Shown here piece after piece: positions 59,850-64,000 of a DNA stretch of 64,000 nucleotides. The notes beneath the pieces were generated by a model, which was given only the letters and a program-made list of their open reading frames with translations, ran no database searches and was not told the DNA's origin. Source of the DNA: Hirundichthys speculiger. Lineage: Eukaryota > Chordata > Actinopteri > Beloniformes > Exocoetidae. Location: contig JAGFBZ010000900.1 in the NCBI GenBank assembly GCA_018398805.1, positions 186,001 through 250,000 on the forward strand, given 5' to 3'. Both the position numbers and the translations under genes were made by a program. The first letter of the stretch is position 1. Each line of letters opens with the position of its first letter.

Positions 59850-60680
59850 GAAGAAAAGAAAAATAAATCAGAATAGAAAAACCATGTGGATAAGACCGAG
59901 AACCCCAATTTTCAACACCTTGTAGATCTGTCTTTAGCATCAGTGACTCTCTACATGACTTTATTCCTCCTCAGCGGAATCACTGTGGAAGATTTAGCTC
60001 CAGTCTTTACGACAGTGCTTCTGTTTGTTGAGGTTTTTGGGCAGAACTCTGTTAACGTCCAGCCACAGCATCTCCATTGGGTTGAGGCCTTTCCAAAAAC
60101 TTGATTCTTCAGTATTTCGGCAAATCTTGTTTAGTGTTTTTTTTTTTTTTCCCTCATGTTGCATGACCCAGTTTGGACCAATATTTAGTTGTCTGACAGA
60201 TGGGCTCACATTTGCTTCTAGAATACTCTTCTACATACAGGAGTTTACAACTGACTGCAAAGCAAACCCTAAAACATTGGTCCTTGCTTCTTGTCATTTG
60301 TTAAACTGCATTCTTGCAAACATCCATTGTTTCCACTTTATTTTTAGGCAGATTTTAAGATACTTAAAAATATTAAGGGTCTTAAATGGATATGGTTGCT
60401 CTCAAACTGTTTTTTTTTTTTTTTTCTGAAAACTGCATAATCTGACTTTTGGATACATTTGCTAGAACGTCCACCCCTGGACTGGCAACTGTGTTGAATG
60501 GTTTTCAATTGTGAATAATATTTTTGATCTTTCCTTCTTGGCATTGTGTTAATTAGATACCTGGATGCTCCAGACTAGCAAAGTGCCAAAAGGTCTGCTT
60601 TTATACAGGTCTGCCCTGCTGATGATCCATGTACCGATAATTAGTAGGAACTGATTGCTTCTTACCCTCTTGAATCAGCA
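59850..60680 (-). mobile_element. Decayed Tc1-like element, family B, internally deleted
   Basis: On the plus strand: a TTGTAGATCTGTCTTTAGCA block, CTACATGACTTTATTCCTCC, CACAGCATCTCCATTGGGTT, CATGTTGCATGACCCAGTTT, GACAGATGGGCTCACATTTG, then a gap, and finally TTCTTGGCATTGTGTTAATT followed by ATGCTCCAGACTAGCAAAGT and TGATGATCCATG near 60630. Read on minus, this is the leader, start and much of the transposase of the same family as 37850-38540, with the middle missing at about 60265-60450 and many frameshifts. TIRs are not identified. Confidence 0.78.
59886..60544 (-). pseudogene. Tc1-like transposase pseudogene (family B)
   Basis: The minus frame from 60544 starts MPRRKDQKYYSQLKTIQHSC, keeping the MPR start and little else of the helix-turn-helix domain. 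Further down, 60209-59994 reads SPSVRQLNIGPNWVMQHEGK, equivalent to the segment before the QQDNDP motif that carries the second catalytic Asp, and LNPMEMLWLDVNRVLPKNLN, equivalent to the catalytic-Glu segment. There Met replaces the Glu of the usual PIE motif, and the Asp segment is lost to a run of A/T. The enzyme is dead by frameshift, deletion and active-site loss. Confidence 0.75.
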
Positions 60681-61319
60681 AGGGAGTTCTTAGTGCAGCT
60701 CCACATGATTTCTTTCCTTTTGTCTTCATTTTGGTTAAACGTTAGATCTGAATCATTGGGTAAGAGAGGGTAAGGGGGCTAATCCTCCCCTCAGAGAGTA
60801 GACAGGTTCTGGAAAGCTTGATTCAGTTTAACCCAGATCAACTCGCTTCCCTGTTGTGCTTTAATGTCACTTTGCTGTTGTGGTGGTTCTTTGGTAATCA
60901 CACAAGATTAGGTGTCATTTTTTTCTTTCCATGCTGACAAACATTATTTTTCACTGAAGGTCAATCAGTAGTGATCAGAGTCTTCTAGGGTGCAGCATCC
61001 ATAACCCTGAGACTGACGTTTCCACTTTAACTTGGGTTACCTCGACAATTTCTTATTAAAACCATAGATCTGCACTTGTTTTTGCAAGTCCGGAGAGATG
61101 TTTAAAGTCAAGACGAAAGAAAGCGGAGGAGCCAGCAGAAAAAGGTTCAACAGCAAGCGCCGGCAGAACAATGTGACAGGATGTGGAGTCGGAGGTGAAA
61201 AAAACTCCTCTGAGAAGAAAGAAGCTCAGACTGATGGAGGCCTGTACTGTGGCGGGGAGCTGTTCAGCTGGGCAACAAACTGAATTGGACACAGAACACC
61301 GAGGCTGTTTACAATAAAG
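60681..61319. other. No gene recognised; one basic 61-codon frame
   Basis: The plus frame at 61098-61283 reads MFKVKTKESGGASRKRFNSK and is rich in K, R, S and G. It has no donor, acceptor or known motif to support it. Nothing else. Confidence 0.35.
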
Positions 61320-61530
61320 GACAGAGCAGGCTTGTACTTCTTGAGGAAACTAGGGTCCGTCAGTGTATGCAGAAAGATGTTGCATATCTCCCATATGTCT
61401 GGTGAAGAGGGCAGTTTAATCTGCAGTCTGCTGGGGCGGCGCCTTCGGAGCCAGTGACTCAGCCAAACTGAACGAACAGATAAAGAAGCCTTGCTCCGTA
61501 CTGGGGACTTTAGACCTGGTTGGGGAAATT
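61320..61530 (+). mobile_element. LINE C-terminal remnant (type D)
   Basis: In mixed frames the plus strand gives an ACTS-frame with SVYAERCC and, after a gap, VCWGGGAFGASDSAKLNEQI and KKPCSVLGTLD. This matches the CWGG...LNKLIKKAGSVLG segment near the C-terminus of a widespread teleost LINE. The fragment is about 200 bp and has lost the RT core. A further piece of the same kind of protein starts at about 63892. Confidence 0.6.
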
Positions 61531-63636
61531 AAAAAAATAAATTGTTGCACAATCTTTTTGACTTGAAGGACATCGCTGTATATCTGTTACAAAGTCTATT
61601 GATTATACAAAGCAGTTTTTCATCAGAGGCTTCTTCAGCTATGCTGCACAACTGACACGAGAGGAAATTTATTTTTTACTTTATCTTATATTATGAATAT
61701 CGTTTGTGGGGGTGGTTGAGCGCTGTGGCCTGTTTTGATCACTCAAGCGTTACTTGCCGTCCACCCTTGCTTTTACTCCATAGCTAGACAAACCTGTTCC
61801 TCCTACTTCTTAGGTTTATTTTTCCCACCATGCAGATCCTTCTCTTCTGCCTGTCCAAACCTCTCAGGCTGGTTTGCTTGGCTCGATCCTCCTCCAATCA
61901 AACCACCAGCCCTCATCCGTTCCCTCATCTAGTGTTATCAAGCTAATGACAGACAGTTTCTTCTTCCTCTTATGCCAAGAACATAATACCATCCCATCAA
62001 ATGTGAGCCGGATGAAAGCGAAACCTCCATGCAGATAAAAGATGTGAGGGATGCCATGCAGCTGTTTGTCGACTATAAACAGGGATGTGTCGATCTTTCT
62101 TATCTCTGCCTTTCTCCTGGTCATGTTTGTTCTTCATGCGCTCACCTCTGCCTCTGATGTCAGCCGGTATGAAACTCGGGTGTTCCTCATTGGGATCCAG
62201 GAGACTGTCGGCGTGCTCACCAGGGCCTCCCCCGTGTGCAATTTCCATTTCAAAGCTATCCTGTGCAGTGTTATAATTCCATCTACACCAATTGTTAAAT
62301 GAACATTCCTAACTGCTGACTACGACAAAGATATTTTGAAAAAAAGAGAGATGGAGATATATGCATTGGTAATGAAGTGGGGAGAAGGTAGTGTGGGTGC
62401 GATCAAAGGTATGGTAATGTCTATGGTAAAAAGGATGGGGACGTGCAGGGCCTGTGCAATAACGGGGTGCAGGGGAAACGCTGCAACTGAAAAGGTCGTC
62501 TTCTGGGAAAGGTGTGTGGAGGGAGGCAGGCGGGAGGATGTGCTGGATGAGGTATTTATGCAGTTATGTTGCAGTATAACTATAGATAGACTGCTTGACA
62601 AATCTGAGAGAAATGATCTTCCTGTGGGCAGGAACAGTTTCAGCTATTTTATTTCTCTTTGTAACCCAGTGCAGTTTGTCTCAGGTAAATAATTGATACT
62701 TCTATCAGAAAACATATTGAACTGAAGCCGAGTTATTAAGCAGGAATTCTGATATTGTGATGACATGTGCATTAAGAACACAAGACCCTTAAAATCAAAA
62801 ATACGGCAAGAGGCGCTTCAAGAAGAGCCTATTGACATTTACTCTTGCTTCTCTGCTTTCCGTTTTTTTTTTTTCTTTTTCTTTGCTTTGGAAAAAGATG
62901 GTGATTTCTGCATGGAACACTTGCCCCTGACTTTTCTGAGATATGGACAAGAGGCTGTATGTGTCAATATTGTGGACATACTAAAACCACATGTATGCCT
63001 TTTCCTGCACACAAAATGACATTAATATAGAAAGAATGGGCAGTGAAAAATGTGTACACTCACATATTCTTCAGACCGTGTGGGTTTGGAATTCCCAGTC
63101 TGATCTTTGCTCTTTCATTCTCCATCACTCTTCATCATTTCTCCTCCATCACCAGCTTTACTTTGGGGCATCCAACCCATCCTCAGTACAGATGTTCCTG
63201 TGCATTATTCCATTTATTTGGTTGTGCTGTTCCACGTATATCTTATCTGCCTGCACATTACATTGTTCAATGATGCCCCCCAAACATTCCAGCACATAAC
63301 GGCACGATCTGCACCTGGGGTCTTGTCTACTGCGGTAGGACCTGGGCACTTTTGCTCTTGCGCTCAGGGCCTATTGTGCAGGCCAACAGCATGGTGTTTC
63401 TGTCTCTCTCGAACATGGTTTGTGGTGCACAGTTCCACTGCATCACCCAGCCAGTCATATGTGGTAATGGAAGGTGTAAGGAAATGCATTTCTTTTATTC
63501 CTCTCATTACTGAAAGAAATGGCTTGGTAGCAGACTTCAAACTGGTTGAGGAACAACCAAGGTGTGGTAAGGTACCAAGGTGAAAGACATGGTCATGCCA
63601 CGAGTCACACACCACAGCAAGACTCAGCACAACAGA
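61531..63636. other. No gene recognised; two unassigned minus frames
   Basis: Minus frames at 63630-63364 and 63349-63158 (for example TTYDWLGDAVELCTTNHVRE and CRYVLECLGGIIEQCNVQAD) read somewhat like protein, but no domain is recognised and they overlap plus frames of similar length. Frames at 61864-62302 and 62320-62692 have no motif. T run near 62867. Confidence 0.35.
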
Positions 63637-63890
63637 GGGGTGTACTACGAAGCAAGTTCGACACAGCCAGGCTTTCTTTGGGTGAGCTGGCTTAACAAAC
63701 CTGAAACTCGCGATCAGAGATAACTGGTACCACGACTGTGGTTATCAACTATCTTTGTTAACCGCGGCTTTCTGCTTTTTGCTCTGTGCGCGTTCACATA
63801 AAAGGGGGCGTTTGACGCGTCATTTGACATCTATTCTGGATCAAATGGATAGATCGCGGTCCGTATATTTCAGTCAGGAGGAGCAGGTTT
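63637..63890 (+). mobile_element. Left end of a Harbinger-like transposon
   Basis: Starts GGGGTGTACTACGAAGCAAG and continues with CAGGCTTTCTTTGGGTGAGC and CTGGCTTAAC, the terminal block of a common teleost PIF/Harbinger-type family. At 63844 a start codon opens MDRSRSVYFSQEEQVLIMQS, resembling the N-terminus of the Myb/MADF-like DNA-binding protein (the second ORF of Harbinger elements). After about 18 residues the sequence changes to LINE-like, so the element is truncated at about 63890. A TATA-like CATAAAAGGGGG lies at 63796. Confidence 0.6.
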
Positions 63891-63891
63891 T

Positions 63892-64000
63892 AATAATGCA
63901 GAGTTTGAGTCTGCTGTTGGCTCTAAACTTGTCCCACTGGAGGAGGTGGTGAAAGAGAGGATGCTAGCAAAACTGCTGGCAATCCTTGACAACCTCTCTC
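63892..64000 (+). mobile_element. LINE C-terminal fragment, continuing past the window
   Basis: From about 63910 the frame SKLVPLEEVVKERMLAKLLA, then ILDNLS, matches the near-C-terminal segment of the LINE type seen at 61320-61530. It is open to the last base, so the fragment continues outside. It directly abuts the truncated Harbinger-like end. Confidence 0.6.

Noticed and set aside
60025..60429. 134-codon plus-strand frame
   Set aside because: Antisense to the decayed Tc1 family B element, and its end is a poly-F artefact of a T run.
61098..61283. Basic 61-residue protein
   Set aside because: No motif, no splice or promoter support; a K/R/S/G-rich chance frame cannot be excluded.

Overview
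The window looks like vertebrate, most probably teleost fish, non-coding DNA. It is AT-rich, rich in (TA)n, (CA)n and poly-A/T tracts, and packed with transposon classes typical of ray-finned fish: Tc1-like elements, hAT elements and MITEs, a pogo/Tigger-type transposase, L2/Maui-like and RTE-like LINE fragments, and tRNA-derived SINEs. There is no bacterial-style gene organisation. I found no exon that I can assign with confidence to a host gene, so the window is probably intergenic or inside a large intron. Family names come from recognising motifs and termini by eye; no search was run.

Layout. 1.7-3.9 kb: 5'-truncated L2/Maui-like LINE, minus strand. 4.7-5.1 kb: second L2 fragment, plus strand. 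6.2-8.6 kb: 2.4-kb minisatellite of 33/34-bp units. Each unit carries an E-box (CATGTG or CACGTG) and several copies of one 6-bp inverted word, and a 963-bp, 29-unit block is repeated twice in tandem. 9.4 kb: hAT MITE with a perfect 8-bp target duplication. 12.7-13.5 kb and 28.5-30.0 kb: inverted pair of one hAT family; both carry a second MITE at the same internal site, and the 28.5-kb copy holds a third repeat inside that. 15.8-16.6 kb: hAT with a broken BED-finger-like ORF. 17.2-18.7 kb: RTE-type LINE tail split by a 1.1-kb hAT with a perfect 8-bp duplication. 20.2 and 27.0 kb: inverted pair of a Tc1/mariner-type MITE, each with a long (TA)n array on its same end. 24.2, 34.4 and 51.3 kb: other MITEs. 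25.8 and 48.7 kb: plus-strand SINEs; 20.6 kb: a minus-strand SINE. 36.5-37.7 kb: complete Tc1-like element with both TIRs and a frameshifted transposase. 37.9-38.5 kb and 59.9-60.7 kb: two decayed members of another Tc1 family. 39.8-42.3 kb: pogo/Tigger-type element. 43.7-44.4 kb: a THAP-finger exon facing a small minus-strand exon. 50.5-50.9 kb: a third Tc1 family. 54.3-55.0 kb: L2 fragment. 57.7-58.3 kb: hAT with a perfect 8-bp duplication. 61.3-61.5 kb and the last 100 bp: pieces of another LINE type. 63.6-63.9 kb: left end of a Harbinger-like element.

No working pathway is visible. The elements record layered transposition: nested insertions, repeated use of the same termini, and short non-autonomous copies that would have needed enzymes from elsewhere. 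Every transposase or reverse transcriptase reading frame that I recognise is truncated or frameshifted. The features most deserving a second look are the E-box/hairpin minisatellite with its recent 963-bp duplication, the nested hAT pair, and the facing THAP/minus-strand exon pair.
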